A DNA stretch of 34,556 bases from Candidatus Izemoplasma sp. (GCA_007116245.1 SKIW01000038.1:1-34556), one strand, 5' to 3'. Counted from the stretch's first letter, positions 19,546-29,991 are shown. The notes: generated from the sequence alone by a model not told the origin. Numbers and translations: made by a program.

Positions 19546-19585
19546 GTTCCCCACCTCTATTAAAACTTTATCACAAAGCTAAAAA

Positions 19586-19611
19586 AAATACCACGATTAA
19601 TCGTGGTATTT
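19586..19611. terminator. Rho-independent terminator downstream of hup
   Basis: 26-bp perfect palindrome AAATACCACGATTAATCGTGGTATTT; poly-T on minus side. Confidence 0.8.
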
Positions 19612-19626
19612 CTTTATAAATTATAA

Positions 19627-19899
19627 TTATCTTACTGCGTCTTTTAAGACTTTCCCTGCCTTGAATGCTGGAGATTTTTGTGCTGGGATTGAAATAGAGT
19701 CACCAGTTCTTGGGTTGTGCCCGATGCGTGGTTTACGATCTCTAACTTCAAATGTTCCAAAACCTGTTAACACAACTTTTTCATTCGCGACGAGTGCTTC
19801 TTGTATAGTAGATAAAGTTGCATTTAAAGCTGCTTCAGCATCTTTCTTTGTAAGTCCTGACACTTCTGAAATTCTTGCAACTAATTCTGTTTTGTTCAC
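19627..19899 (-). CDS. hup: DNA-binding protein HU
   Basis: MNKTELVARISEVSGLTKKDAEAALNA... GFGTFEVRDRKPRIGHNPRTG. Confidence 0.97.
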   Translation of the reverse strand: MNKTELVARISEVSGLTKKDAEAALNATLSTIQEALVANEKVVLTGFGTFEVRDRKPRIGHNPRTGDSISIPAQKSPAFKAGKVLKDAVR

Positions 19900-19985
19900 T
19901 ATATTACCTCCTTATTTGGTTTTACTAAGCTCATTATAGCAATTTAAAGTATTGAATGCAAGTTTTTTAACTATGAAATCATAAA

Positions 19986-20007
19986 AAAAGCCTAAATTTA
20001 GGCTTTT
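19986..20007 (-). terminator. Rho-independent terminator of gpsA
   Basis: AAAAGCCTAAATTTAGGCTTTT perfect palindrome, T-run on minus. Confidence 0.75.
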
Positions 20008-20998
20008 ACTCAGCTTTTAGCTCTCTAGAAAGTAAATTCGAGAGTGCAATATTAGGTTGAACACGATTAAATAAGACATCATATAATGCATCGATAATAG
20101 GTGTATTAAGGTTTTCACGCTGCGATAAGTGATAAGCTGCTTCACAGGTTCTAATACCTTCTACGACCATTGTCATACTATCTAATGTTTCGTTGAGATC
20201 CTTACCTCGACCGATTTTTAACCCTGCTTGAAAGTTTCTTGAATGCTCAGAACTGCATGTAACGATTAAATCTCCGACGCCTGATAATCCCATTAGTGCT
20301 TCTTTTGAAGCCCCGAGATAGTCGTAAATTTTCCCCATCTCAACTAACCCGCGTGTCATAAGTGCCGCACTCGCGTTATCGCCTAAGCCTTGGCCTCTTA
20401 ATACACCTGCGGCTAAAGCGAAGATGTTTTTTAACGCGCCCCCGAGTTCAACCCCAATTAAGTCGGTACTAGAATATACGCGGAAATATTCTGAGTTATG
20501 AAATAAACTTTGGACATACTTAGCGTTAGATTCATTTTCACTTGCGGCGGTAACGGAGGTGATTAATCCTCTGATAACCTCTTCAGCGTGGCTTGGTCCA
20601 CTTAACGCGACGAACCCCTTCATTTCCTTTTCAGTTAGGGTTTCGTTAAAGATTTCTGATACGCGTAAGAAGGTTTCAGGTTCAATCCCTTTTGCGGCGT
20701 TAATAATTAGTTTAGGTTCTTTTATATAAAGTTTTGCATTTAATATTGCATCGCGAAGTACTTTAGTTGGCACGACAAAAAGCAAGGTATTTGAGAAGTT
20801 TACAGCTTCTTGAATGTTTGATGTCGCACGAATGTCTTCTGGAATAAACTCATTAAGTTGTATACATACATGTAAAGTGTTAATTTTTTCAACGATTTTT
20901 TCGTTGACATCGTAGACGAGAACTTCATGATGGTTATCAGATAGCACTTTTGATAACCCGAGTCCCCATGATCCGCCACCGATAATGGTTATTTTCAT
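20006..20998 (-). CDS. gpsA: NAD(P)H-dependent glycerol-3-phosphate dehydrogenase
   Basis: MKITIIGGGSWGLGLSKVL, NAAKGIE, SGPSHAEEV, GVELGGALKNIFALAAG. Start set to ATG 20998. Confidence 0.95.
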   Translation of the reverse strand: MKITIIGGGSWGLGLSKVLSDNHHEVLVYDVNEKIVEKINTLHVCIQLNEFIPEDIRATSNIQEAVNFSNTLLFVVPTKVLRDAILNAKLYIKEPKLIINAAKGIEPETFLRVSEIFNETLTEKEMKGFVALSGPSHAEEVIRGLITSVTAASENESNAKYVQSLFHNSEYFRVYSSTDLIGVELGGALKNIFALAAGVLRGQGLGDNASAALMTRGLVEMGKIYDYLGASKEALMGLSGVGDLIVTCSSEHSRNFQAGLKIGRGKDLNETLDSMTMVVEGIRTCEAAYHLSQRENLNTPIIDALYDVLFNRVQPNIALSNLLSRELKAE

Positions 20999-20999
20999 A

Positions 21000-22307
21000 T
21001 TAATCACGCTTCCTTAATATCAGTTTAATGGGTGCACCCGTAAAACCGAAAGCTTCACGCAATTTATTTTTGATGTACCGTTCGTAACTAAAATGCATCC
21101 ATTCAGTGTCGTTTACAAACATGACGAATGTTGGTGGCTTAGTTGAGACCTGTGTAGCGTAGTAGAGTTTTAACACGCCACCACTATGTGTTTTTGGTGG
21201 GTTCATTTGGAAAGCATCACTCATGACCTCATTTAGCACACTGGTCGGTACTCTCCGGCTATAGTTTTTAAACACTTCGTCAATCACTGGGAAAAGCGTA
21301 TGAATCCGCATTTTCGTTTTTGCGGATAAAAACACGATTGGTGCGTATGTAAGAAACTGAAACTCACTTCTGATAATATCTTCCCAATGATTCATTGTTT
21401 TGGTTTCGCGTTCGATTAAATCCCATTTATTAATAATAAAAATAATCCCTTTATGTGCTTCAAGTGCATAACCAGCAATTTTTTTATCCTGTTCGATAAC
21501 ACCTTGTTCTGCATCGATTAATACCAAGCAAATATCGCTTCTTTCAATCGCGCTCATCGCCCGTAAGACGCTGTATTTCTCGGCGTTTTCGTAAACTTTT
21601 CCTCGTTTTCGTAATCCTGCCGTATCAATAACGACATATTTCTGCCCTTCGCGTTCAAACATCGAATCGACTGAGTCTCTAGTTGTCCCTTCAATTTCAC
21701 TAACAATGACGCGCTCTTCACCGAGTAATGCGTTATTTAATGAGCTTTTCCCTACGTTAGGGCGTCCGATTAAACAAAGTTTAGTTCTATCCTCTTCATA
21801 TAAGTCCGCTTCGATTTTCGGAAGACTTTTTACGACTTCATCGAGTAAATCTCCAAGTCCGATCCCATGAATTGAACTCACTGGATAAGGTTCCCCTAAT
21901 CCGAGTGCATAAAACTCATATAATGTATCGATTTTCGATTTATCATCGATCTTATTTACGGCTAATAAGACGGGTTTATTCGCTTTGTAAAGCATTTTAG
22001 CAATATAGGTATCCGATTCCGTAATCCCGGTATTCCCATCCACCACAAAAACAATCACGTCAGCTTCATCCATAGCAATCTCGGTTTGGTGTTTTATTTC
22101 ATGCATAAAAGGGGCATCTTCAAAATCGATGCCACCGGTGTCAATTACATTAAATTTTTGACCTAGCCATTCAGCGGTAGAATAAATTCTATCACGTGTT
22201 AAACCAGGTGTCTCGTCAGTTATTGAGAGGCGCTCACCAATCAGTCGATTAAATAACGTACTTTTACCGACATTTGGGCGTCCGACAATGGCGATGGAAG
22301 CTAACAT
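21000..22307 (-). CDS. der: GTPase Der (EngA)
   Basis: Two G domains ([33 protein letters not shown]) and KH-like C-terminus. ATG 22307 preferred. Confidence 0.96.
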   Translation of the reverse strand: MLASIAIVGRPNVGKSTLFNRLIGERLSITDETPGLTRDRIYSTAEWLGQKFNVIDTGGIDFEDAPFMHEIKHQTEIAMDEADVIVFVVDGNTGITESDTYIAKMLYKANKPVLLAVNKIDDKSKIDTLYEFYALGLGEPYPVSSIHGIGLGDLLDEVVKSLPKIEADLYEEDRTKLCLIGRPNVGKSSLNNALLGEERVIVSEIEGTTRDSVDSMFEREGQKYVVIDTAGLRKRGKVYENAEKYSVLRAMSAIERSDICLVLIDAEQGVIEQDKKIAGYALEAHKGIIFIINKWDLIERETKTMNHWEDIIRSEFQFLTYAPIVFLSAKTKMRIHTLFPVIDEVFKNYSRRVPTSVLNEVMSDAFQMNPPKTHSGGVLKLYYATQVSTKPPTFVMFVNDTEWMHFSYERYIKNKLREAFGFTGAPIKLILRKRD

Positions 22308-22319
22308 ACCGATCACCCT

Positions 22320-23705
22320 TTATTTGAAATTTTTAAGTTTATCTGCGAATAATTCCCCTAATGTTTGGGATTGGTCTTTTTTGTTTTCACTGCGTAAATA
22401 TTTTTTATATTCATCGCGAACTTGTTTTTCATCGTACGCTGTTTTACTAATTACAAGTTGCCATGCACGTTTATCAAATTTTAATACAATGCCGTTTATA
22501 ACATCGTCTTCACTTAATACTTCTTTAGGATGTTCGATTCGTTTATCAACAATTTCACCGATAGGCAAGAACGCGTTAACGCCTTGAACTTCAACTAACG
22601 CGCCATTGTTTTGAAGGTCTTTAACTTGACCTGAAACAGCTTCGCCAACTTTGAAATCCACATCTTCCCAAGGGTTGTACTCTAGGTGTTTTTTGGATAA
22701 AGTCATTTTACGGTTCTCTACATCGATTGCGATAATTTTAACATTGATTTTATCACCAACATTAAGCTCACCAGCTAAATTATAGCGTGGGTTCCATGAG
22801 TAGTCGAATTTATTAACGATGCCAGCAACGTCTTTTTCGACTTCGACAAGCATGCCAAACTGCATTTTTTTAACGACAGTTCCTTCGACTTCGTCACCGA
22901 TTTTATGATTTTCTGCAAAGCTTTCCCAAGGTGTTTTTTGAAGTGCTTTAAGTGATAATGAACGTTTATTATTTTTCGCGTCAATGACTTTAACTTTTAC
23001 AGTTTGTCCTTCTTTTAGAACATCACTTACACGTTTTACGTTATGGTGTGAGATTTCGGAAATATGGAGTAAACCATCTACTTGTCCGAAACGGATAAAG
23101 GCACCGTAAGGTAATATTTTTGATACTTTACCTTCGATAATGTCGCCTTCTTTGATGCTTTCTAATTCAGCTTGTTTTTCTTCTTTAAGTTGATCTTTTA
23201 AAACGGCTTTATGTGAAACAATCACTTTGTTCCGTTTAATTTCAATTACGCGAACGTTTAAATCTTTTCCGTAATAACCTTCTAAACTATCAATAAACTC
23301 TGTAGAGACTTCGCTAAGCGGCATAAACATACGTTCATAACCGATCGCAGATAATACGAGTCCACCTTTAGTAATCTTAATTACTTTTGCTTCAAAGGTT
23401 TGGTCTTCATCAAAGTATTTTTGTACTATTTCAAAGGCTTCAGCTTCTTCAATTTCTAAGCGTGAAAGTAAGACGATTCCTTTTTCATCATCCACTTTTT
23501 TGACAATGACTTCGATGTCATCCCCTTCTTTTACGATATCCTTCGCAGAATCTACGGGTTTGTTTGTGAGTTCGTTTAAGTATATTGTCCCTTCAGTTGT
23601 ATAGTTGATGTCGACTAGAACCTCGTTTTTGCCGACTTTATAAACCTTTCCCTTGATGCGATTACCTTCTTTAACATTTTTTACATTAAAATCCATGTTT
23701 CTCAT
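22320..23705 (-). CDS. Ribosomal protein S1-like multi-S1-domain protein
   Basis: Repeated S1 domains ([38 protein letters not shown]); downstream of and overlapping cmk. Confidence 0.9.
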   Translation of the reverse strand: MRNMDFNVKNVKEGNRIKGKVYKVGKNEVLVDINYTTEGTIYLNELTNKPVDSAKDIVKEGDDIEVIVKKVDDEKGIVLLSRLEIEEAEAFEIVQKYFDEDQTFEAKVIKITKGGLVLSAIGYERMFMPLSEVSTEFIDSLEGYYGKDLNVRVIEIKRNKVIVSHKAVLKDQLKEEKQAELESIKEGDIIEGKVSKILPYGAFIRFGQVDGLLHISEISHHNVKRVSDVLKEGQTVKVKVIDAKNNKRSLSLKALQKTPWESFAENHKIGDEVEGTVVKKMQFGMLVEVEKDVAGIVNKFDYSWNPRYNLAGELNVGDKINVKIIAIDVENRKMTLSKKHLEYNPWEDVDFKVGEAVSGQVKDLQNNGALVEVQGVNAFLPIGEIVDKRIEHPKEVLSEDDVINGIVLKFDKRAWQLVISKTAYDEKQVRDEYKKYLRSENKKDQSQTLGELFADKLKNFK

Positions 23706-24351
23706 CCTCTCTAACTTTTCTCTTGATGGTGCTTACAACTTCGTCGATTGTCATATCCGATGTATCAATAATAATGGCATCTTCAGCTGCTTTTAATGGG
23801 CTGTGTTCTCTTGATGTATCAAATTTATCACGCGCTTCAATTTCCCGTTGTAAATCTTCTAGGGTACTATGAATTCCACGTTCTAAGTTTTCTTTATAAC
23901 GTCGTCTAGCACGGGTTTGAACAGATGCGGTCAAAAAAAATTTGAAATCCGCATTGATAAGAACATTAGTACCGATATCTCGACCATCCATAACAACATT
24001 GATGTTTTTAGCGAGTTCTTGTTGGCGTTTAACGGTTTTGTTTCTTACCGTTAAGTGTGATGAGACTAGCGATACGTTATTTGACACCTCTCGACTTCTA
24101 ATGAGTTGTCCAACGTCTTCGTTATCTAAAATTAAGTTTCCTTCATCATACTTAAATTTTGTTGAATCAATAAAATCAAATTCATTGGGGTCATCTAAGT
24201 TCACGTTTAATCTCATTGCCTTGAGTGTAATTGCACGATACATAGCACCGGTATCGATATATATGTAGTTAAATGCCTTAGCTACACGCTTTGCTATCGT
24301 GCTTTTACCCGCTCCAGCAGGTCCATCAATGGCGATTTGAACAGTCTTCAT
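23686..24351 (-). CDS. cmk: Cytidylate kinase
   Basis: [40 protein letters not shown]. Confidence 0.96.
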   Translation of the reverse strand: MKTVQIAIDGPAGAGKSTIAKRVAKAFNYIYIDTGAMYRAITLKAMRLNVNLDDPNEFDFIDSTKFKYDEGNLILDNEDVGQLIRSREVSNNVSLVSSHLTVRNKTVKRQQELAKNINVVMDGRDIGTNVLINADFKFFLTASVQTRARRRYKENLERGIHSTLEDLQREIEARDKFDTSREHSPLKAAEDAIIIDTSDMTIDEVVSTIKRKVREDEKHGF

Positions 24352-24377
24352 TGCATCACCTCATTTAAATCATATCT

Positions 24378-24388
24378 ATTATATCACA
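24378..24388 (-). promoter_or_regulatory. Extended -10 promoter of cmk cluster
   Basis: Minus: TGTGATATAAT, 27 nt upstream of cmk ATG. Confidence 0.5.
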
Positions 24389-24487
24389 AAAGGCTTTAGA
24401 TATATAATTTAAATTGATTTGATATCATTTCTATAACTTTATTAAATATTTCATGTCTTTATAAAGCCGTTTTTATGATGAAGCGTG

Positions 24488-24504
24488 ATGAAATTTAATT
24501 TCAT
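24488..24504. promoter_or_regulatory. 17-nt perfect inverted repeat upstream of hppA promoter (candidate operator)
   Basis: ATGAAATT-T-AATTTCAT, ends 2 nt before the -35 box. Confidence 0.4.
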
Positions 24505-24506
24505 TC

Positions 24507-24535
24507 TTGATAATGTAAGCGCTTTTTGATATACT
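24507..24535 (+). promoter_or_regulatory. Promoter of hppA
   Basis: TTGATA-17 bp-TATACT. Confidence 0.75.
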
Positions 24536-24573
24536 CTTTACATATTTAAAAGACTACTTGTTGGAGGTAATGT

Positions 24574-26661
24574 ATGGAGTTGTTTTTATTTATTTCGCTC
24601 TTCTTTAGCGTTTTAGCTTTAGGGTATGCGCTTCTTTTATTTTATAAGGTTAAGCGAATTCCTAAAGGTAACGTAGCTGTAGAAGAAATTTCTGGATTCA
24701 TTCGCGAAGGTGCAATGGCGTTTTTAAAACGTGAATATAAAATCTTAACGATTTTTGTCGTATTTCTGTTTATTGTAATTACTTTTGCGATTAGTCTTGG
24801 TACAGCGATTGCATTCGGCTTAGGGGCCATTCTAAGTGGTTTAGCAGGCTATATCGGAATGCGCGGTGCATTAGCATCTAACTCACGCGTAGCTACTAGT
24901 GCAAACGATTTCGGTATGAATAAAGCCCTTGATATTGCCTTTAGTGGTGGTGCTATTATGGGTATGGCTGTTGTTGGGTTAGGCTTATCAGGGCTTATTA
25001 TTTCCTATTTAATCGGAACTACTGTCTTTAATTTACCGATTATTGGTACTGAAACAGATGTTGCTGAGTTTATTCAATACTTTACTGGATTTGGACTTGG
25101 TGCTTCTTCAATTGCATTATTTGCACGTGTTGGTGGCGGGATTTATACTAAAGCTGCAGACGTTGGTGCCGATTTGGTAGGAAAAATTGAAGCGGGGATT
25201 CCTGAGGATGATCCTCGTAATCCGGCAGTTATTGCAGATAATGTTGGCGATAATGTTGGGGATGTTGCTGGGATGGGCGCAGATTTATTTGAATCGTATA
25301 TCGGCTCTTTAATCGCTGCGATTACCTTAGGTATATTAATCAGTGTACAGCAAGGGTTAGATTTATCTTCGCAATGGGCTTTGTTTCCCATTATACTCGC
25401 CGTTATAGGCATTATCTCAGCCATTGTTGGGACAGTAACGATACGTACTAAAGAAGCGGATGAACCCCATAAAGTTCTAAAAAAAGGCACGTATGTGGCT
25501 GGTGCGATTTTCTTTACAGGTGCCATTAGTTTAACATGGTATTATATATCGCAAGGATGGTTTGATTTCTTCGCCACGAACTGGTTTGGTCGATTCGGAC
25601 CGCTTGTAGCGATTTTTGCAGGTTTAGCGGTTGGTTTATTAATCGGTTTTATTACTGAAATGTATACATCAAGTGACTATAAAAAAGTTCGTGATATCGC
25701 ACAGCAATCAGAAACCGGTCATGCTACAAATATTATCGGCGGTTTATCTATTGGGATGGAGTCAACTGCGCTTCCGGTGTTACTAATCGGATTGGTTATT
25801 GTCGTTTCATTCGGTGGTGCTGGTTTATACGGTATTGCGTTAAGTGCTGTTGGTATGTTAGCAACCACTGGTATGACCATTGCGATTGATGCGTATGGTC
25901 CTATCGCGGATAACGCAGGTGGGATTGCGGAAATGTGTAAGATGGATCCTAAAGTTCGTGAAATTACAGATAAGCTCGATAGTGTTGGAAATACCACAGC
26001 GGCGATTGGAAAAGGATTTGCGATCGGGAGTGCTGCATTAACCGCGCTTGCACTCTTTAGTTCATTTATTCAAGCAGCACCGGGGCTAGAGAGTATTAAT
26101 ATCGCGAATCCAAAAGTTATTGTCGGAATTTTAATCGGCGCGATGTTACCGTTCTTATTCAGTTCTTTAACCATGTCAAGCGTCGGTCATGCTGCGAGTA
26201 AAATGATCGATGAAGTGAGACGTCAGTTTAAAGAGATGCCAGGCATTATGGACCGTACTCAAAAACCGGATTACGCACGTTGTGTTGATATTTCTACTAA
26301 AGCAGCTTTAAAAGAAATGTTACTTCCTGGTTTACTCGCTGTAGGTTCGCCACTCTTAGTTGGCTTTGTTTTAGGAAGCGAGGCATTAGGTGGTCTTTTA
26401 GCGGGTGCGCTTGCAAGCGGTATTAGTATGGCGATTTTTATGGCAAACAGCGGTGGTGCTTGGGATAATGCTAAAAAGTTTATCGAAGAAGGGCATCATG
26501 GGAATAAAGGTAGTTTCGCGCATAAAGCGAGTATTACTGGTGATACAGTAGGTGATCCATTTAAGGACACAAGTGGTCCATCCATAAATATTCTCATAAA
26601 GTTAATGACGATTATTAGTTTAGTATTTGCAGCATTGTTTACTGTATCAGGATTATTTTAA
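24574..26661 (+). CDS. hppA: Membrane-bound ion-pumping pyrophosphatase
   Basis: [94 protein letters not shown]. Confidence 0.97.
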   Translation: MELFLFISLFFSVLALGYALLLFYKVKRIPKGNVAVEEISGFIREGAMAFLKREYKILTIFVVFLFIVITFAISLGTAIAFGLGAILSGLAGYIGMRGALASNSRVATSANDFGMNKALDIAFSGGAIMGMAVVGLGLSGLIISYLIGTTVFNLPIIGTETDVAEFIQYFTGFGLGASSIALFARVGGGIYTKAADVGADLVGKIEAGIPEDDPRNPAVIADNVGDNVGDVAGMGADLFESYIGSLIAAITLGILISVQQGLDLSSQWALFPIILAVIGIISAIVGTVTIRTKEADEPHKVLKKGTYVAGAIFFTGAISLTWYYISQGWFDFFATNWFGRFGPLVAIFAGLAVGLLIGFITEMYTSSDYKKVRDIAQQSETGHATNIIGGLSIGMESTALPVLLIGLVIVVSFGGAGLYGIALSAVGMLATTGMTIAIDAYGPIADNAGGIAEMCKMDPKVREITDKLDSVGNTTAAIGKGFAIGSAALTALALFSSFIQAAPGLESINIANPKVIVGILIGAMLPFLFSSLTMSSVGHAASKMIDEVRRQFKEMPGIMDRTQKPDYARCVDISTKAALKEMLLPGLLAVGSPLLVGFVLGSEALGGLLAGALASGISMAIFMANSGGAWDNAKKFIEEGHHGNKGSFAHKASITGDTVGDPFKDTSGPSINILIKLMTIISLVFAALFTVSGLF

Positions 26662-26663
26662 TC

Positions 26664-26690
26664 AAAAAAAGCACCCTCGGGTGCTTTTTT
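26664..26690. terminator. Bidirectional rho-independent terminator
   Basis: AAAAAAAGCACCCTCGGGTGCTTTTTT between convergent genes. Confidence 0.85.
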
Positions 26691-27192
26691 AATGGATTTT
26701 TTGTGGTTTAATGATCTCTTTATGCATCATGTAATCATGTAAGTATATCCCTGTTTTTACCACGAGTAACGCTAGTAAAACATATAGACTAATATCTTGT
26801 GCTAATACGGTTTGCTCACTTATAACGCGTTTTGATAAAATACCATCTACGTTTAAATCTGTGTATTGTCCACTTAAAGCGTAAAGTTCAGTTAAATAGT
26901 ATGCTTTAGCAACCAACACAACAGCATAGCCGTATATCAGTGCAAATCTTCGTCGTTTCTGTACGAGTAATAATATTAATAAGACCGTAAAGATAATCGC
27001 TAAAAACGGTATATAAATAATCGATTCACCGGATTCTATGAAATCGAATCGTAAAAATATAAATGATCGACTTACTTCAATCGTTTCATTATTAGGATTA
27101 TTAAATGGATAAAACAAACTAAATACAAACTGTAAGAAAATCAATATAATGATGAATGCTATATCCTTCTGATAATGGTTTAATCGCTTCAT
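26689..27192 (-). CDS. 4-TM membrane protein of unknown function (167 aa)
   Basis: Intact ORF with four hydrophobic segments, GAGGTGAAACC-ATG start context, own promoter. Confidence 0.75.
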   Translation of the reverse strand: MKRLNHYQKDIAFIIILIFLQFVFSLFYPFNNPNNETIEVSRSFIFLRFDFIESGESIIYIPFLAIIFTVLLILLLVQKRRRFALIYGYAVVLVAKAYYLTELYALSGQYTDLNVDGILSKRVISEQTVLAQDISLYVLLALLVVKTGIYLHDYMMHKEIIKPQKIH

Positions 27193-27220
27193 GGTTTCAC
27201 CTCGTTTGAAATGCGTCTAT

Positions 27221-27250
27221 ATTGTATCACATGTTTAGCGCTTACAGCAA
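27221..27250 (-). promoter_or_regulatory. Promoter of 167-aa membrane protein gene
   Basis: Minus TTGCTG-18 bp-TACAAT with TGTGA before the -10. Confidence 0.6.
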
Positions 27251-27254
27251 TCTC

Positions 27255-27271
27255 TTAACATATTCTTAACA
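27255..27271. promoter_or_regulatory. Direct-repeat box TTAACA-N5-TTAACA
   Basis: Plus strand TTAACATATTCTTAACA, period 11, just upstream of the 27221-27250 promoter. Confidence 0.35.
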
Positions 27272-27275
27272 GAGA

Positions 27276-27992
27276 TTATTTTAAAGTAAGGGCATGTAAC
27301 TGTTTCAGTTCATGTGGTTTTAAATGCCTTACTTCGCCTTTTTTCATACCATCTAGGGTAATTATACCAAAGCGTATTCGCTTTAATTTTGTTACCGGAT
27401 GACCGACCTGTTCAAACATTTTTTTGACTTGATGGTAACGTCCTTCGGTAATAATCAGATGACAACGTGTTGTCATTTTTTGTGTGTTATACTCGACATT
27501 TCGAATGCGTGAACGCGCGGTTTTTTTCCCATCGATATGAATGCCTCTTGAAAGTTTTAAGCTGGTTTCTTTACGAAGTAAACCTTCAACTGTAACTTGG
27601 TACTCTTTTTCGATTTTATGTTTCGGATGAATCATCTCTTGGTTAAAAGCGCCATCGTTTGTAAGTAATAAAACACCAGAAGTGTCATAATCTAGTCTTC
27701 CCACAGGATAAATTCGCGATGATGTATGAACTAAGTCAATGACTGTTTTACGGCCTTTTTCATCACTGGTTGTGCTCACGAAACCTTCGGGTTTATATAA
27801 TACGTAGTACTCGTACTCTACTGTTGGTAACGGTTTGCCTTCGACGAGAATTTCAGCGTTTTTTGACACTTTTGTCCCAAGTGTTTTTACAACTTCTCCA
27901 TCGACGGTTACCTTGCCTTCTAACATTAGTTTTTCAGCTTTTCGACGGGAACATAATCCGCTATCAGCTATGACTTTGTGAAGTCTTTCCAT
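27276..27992 (-). CDS. rluB: RsuA/RluB-family rRNA pseudouridine synthase
   Basis: MERLHKVIADSGLCSRRKAEKLMLEGKVTVDG (S4), PVGRLDYDTSGVLLLTNDG. Confidence 0.93.
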   Translation of the reverse strand: MERLHKVIADSGLCSRRKAEKLMLEGKVTVDGEVVKTLGTKVSKNAEILVEGKPLPTVEYEYYVLYKPEGFVSTTSDEKGRKTVIDLVHTSSRIYPVGRLDYDTSGVLLLTNDGAFNQEMIHPKHKIEKEYQVTVEGLLRKETSLKLSRGIHIDGKKTARSRIRNVEYNTQKMTTRCHLIITEGRYHQVKKMFEQVGHPVTKLKRIRFGIITLDGMKKGEVRHLKPHELKQLHALTLK

Positions 27993-29350
27993 CAATTCTC
28001 ACTCTCGTTTTCTATGTTTTCTTTCATGTGTTCTAGTAAAATATGAACGTATTTAATACGACGATCTTTAATTTCACGAATAGTGAAGGTGATTTTAACT
28101 TCATCAAAATCCTCGTTATGATTGTAATTGATAACACGTTGAATAACACTGTAGGACATGTCCACTTCTGGGATGTCTTCAAAGCATTCGTATAACCAAG
28201 CACCTAATGTCTTATCGCTTGAAGGTGGGTTCCCAAGGTGTAGCTCCTCAAATAAGTCCACTAAATAGACATCGGCGTTTACACCGTATTCATATTCAGA
28301 TTCTTTTCGTATGAACTCTTCATCGATTTCATCGTGTTCATCGTAAATCTCACCGACGAGTTCTTCTAAGGCATCTTCCATTGTGACAATTCCGCTTGTG
28401 CCACCGAATTCATCACTCACGATGGCGAGGTGACTATTTTCTCTTTGGAGTGTTTCTATCAAGGTATCGACACGCATTGATTTAGATACAAATATCGGTG
28501 ATTTCATTAGTTCTCTAACATGGATGGTTTCACCTTTTATGAGTGCGGTAAAAAAATCTCTTTCTGTTAAAATACCGATGACGTTATCACGGTAATCTTC
28601 GTAAACAGGTAATCGTGAAAACTGATGTTCGAAAAATAGGTCTTTTATCTCTTCGATCGGATCGGTGATTTCAATCGCTATCATATCGACACGCGGTGTC
28701 ATGATCTCATACACTTTACGTTGACTTAAATCTAAAACGCTTTGTAGCATTTCAGCTTCATCTTCATCGATAGAACCTTCTTCTTCCATGGTATCTATAA
28801 TGGTTTCTAGTTCATCTTCAGTAACACTTATCGTCACCCGGTTATCCGGTTTAATGAACCATGATTTGATTTTAATAAAAATAAAGGTAATCGGTTTAAA
28901 TACCTTGATAATGATATATAATATCCCACTTATCTTTAACGCCAAAAAATCCGAATGTTTCTTCGCGAAGCTTTTCGGAATAATTTCACCAAATATAAGA
29001 ATAATCGTTGTCATGAAAAACGTATTGACAATTGTGACAAGTGTTTCTTGGTCAATAAATATTTTTGAAAAAACACCGACACTAATCGTTGCAAGTGCAA
29101 CGTTCGCTAAGTTATTACCTACAAGTATTGTAGATAATGTTAAGTCGAAATGCTCGTGAATCCAGTATGCTTTTTTACTTCCTTTTTTATGTTCTTCAAT
29201 AAATGTTCGAATACGTATAATGTTCAGGCTTGAAAACACCGTTTCACTCATTGAAAAGAAACTTGAAATAATCAATAAAGCAATCAATAAAACAATACTG
29301 AATAATGAAACATCTCCTACTGCAATTAAAAACCTGGCAGGATTATCCAA
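27992..29350 (-). CDS. Hemolysin-family CNNM/CBS-domain/CorC_HlyC membrane protein
   Basis: CNNM TM domain, CBS pair (MTPRVDMIAIEI...), VSDEFGGTSGIVTMEDALEELVGEIYDEHD; TTG start. Confidence 0.92.
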   Translation of the reverse strand: MDNPARFLIAVGDVSLFSIVLLIALLIISSFFSMSETVFSSLNIIRIRTFIEEHKKGSKKAYWIHEHFDLTLSTILVGNNLANVALATISVGVFSKIFIDQETLVTIVNTFFMTTIILIFGEIIPKSFAKKHSDFLALKISGILYIIIKVFKPITFIFIKIKSWFIKPDNRVTISVTEDELETIIDTMEEEGSIDEDEAEMLQSVLDLSQRKVYEIMTPRVDMIAIEITDPIEEIKDLFFEHQFSRLPVYEDYRDNVIGILTERDFFTALIKGETIHVRELMKSPIFVSKSMRVDTLIETLQRENSHLAIVSDEFGGTSGIVTMEDALEELVGEIYDEHDEIDEEFIRKESEYEYGVNADVYLVDLFEELHLGNPPSSDKTLGAWLYECFEDIPEVDMSYSVIQRVINYNHNEDFDEVKITFTIREIKDRRIKYVHILLEHMKENIENESEN

Positions 29351-29364
29351 TCCACTTCACCCCT

Positions 29365-29922
29365 TTAGGCTTTCGTACTATATTTACCGGTTTGTGTACT
29401 AATAACAATGTCATCATCAATTTCGATAAACAGTGGAACTTGTAACTTATATCCGGTTTCAACTATAGCATCTTTTGTGGCGTTTGTAACGGTATTTCCA
29501 CGTACTCCTGGCACGGTATCAGTGACTTTTAAAACGACTTTTTCTGGTAGATCTACACCGAGAATTTCGCCTTCAAAAGTAATGATATTGACCTCCATTT
29601 GTTCTTTTAAGAAATTAAGTTGTTCTTGTATTTGTTCACTACGTAATTCGATTTGCTCGTACGTTTCATTGTTCATAAAAACATGTACATCACCGTTTGC
29701 ATAAAGATATTGCATTTTATTTTTTTCAATCATCGCTGTTTGTACTTTTTCACCGGCACGCCATGTTTTTTCAATGACCGCGCCACTGCGAAGATTGCGT
29801 AGTTTACTTCTAACAAAAGCACTTCCTTTTCCGGGTTTTACATGTAGAAATTCCAATACAACATAAAGGTTCCCATCATGTTGAATTGTTTGGCCTGTTT
29901 TAAAATCGTTTGTTGTTATCAT
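29365..29922 (-). CDS. efp: Translation elongation factor P
   Basis: [46 protein letters not shown] 29922 better spaced from GAGGAG than 29928. Confidence 0.96.
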   Translation of the reverse strand: MITTNDFKTGQTIQHDGNLYVVLEFLHVKPGKGSAFVRSKLRNLRSGAVIEKTWRAGEKVQTAMIEKNKMQYLYANGDVHVFMNNETYEQIELRSEQIQEQLNFLKEQMEVNIITFEGEILGVDLPEKVVLKVTDTVPGVRGNTVTNATKDAIVETGYKLQVPLFIEIDDDIVISTQTGKYSTKA

Positions 29923-29942
29923 TTTCATTCTCCTCTATATAT

Positions 29943-29973
29943 ACAGAAAGTATTATACAAATATTCTTTCTGT
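29943..29973. repeat. Inverted repeat flanking efp -10 box
   Basis: ACAGAAAG-N15-CTTTCTGT, perfect 8-bp arms. Confidence 0.5.
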
Positions 29974-29980
29974 TTGTAAA
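29952..29980 (-). promoter_or_regulatory. Promoter of efp
   Basis: Minus TTTACA-17 bp-TATAAT. Confidence 0.65.
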
Positions 29981-29991
29981 TTGTTGATTGA

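Noticed and set aside
25143-25997. Minus-strand ORFs inside hppA (127 aa and 92 aa)
   Set aside because: Antisense to a strongly conserved pyrophosphatase; no independent signals.
27249-27277. AATCTCT...AGAGATT stem overlapping the end of rluB as a terminator
   Set aside because: No T-run follows on the minus strand and it overlaps the downstream promoter region; direct-repeat interpretation preferred.
28788-29159. Plus-strand 123-aa ORF
   Set aside because: Antisense to the CNNM/CBS gene; shadow ORF.
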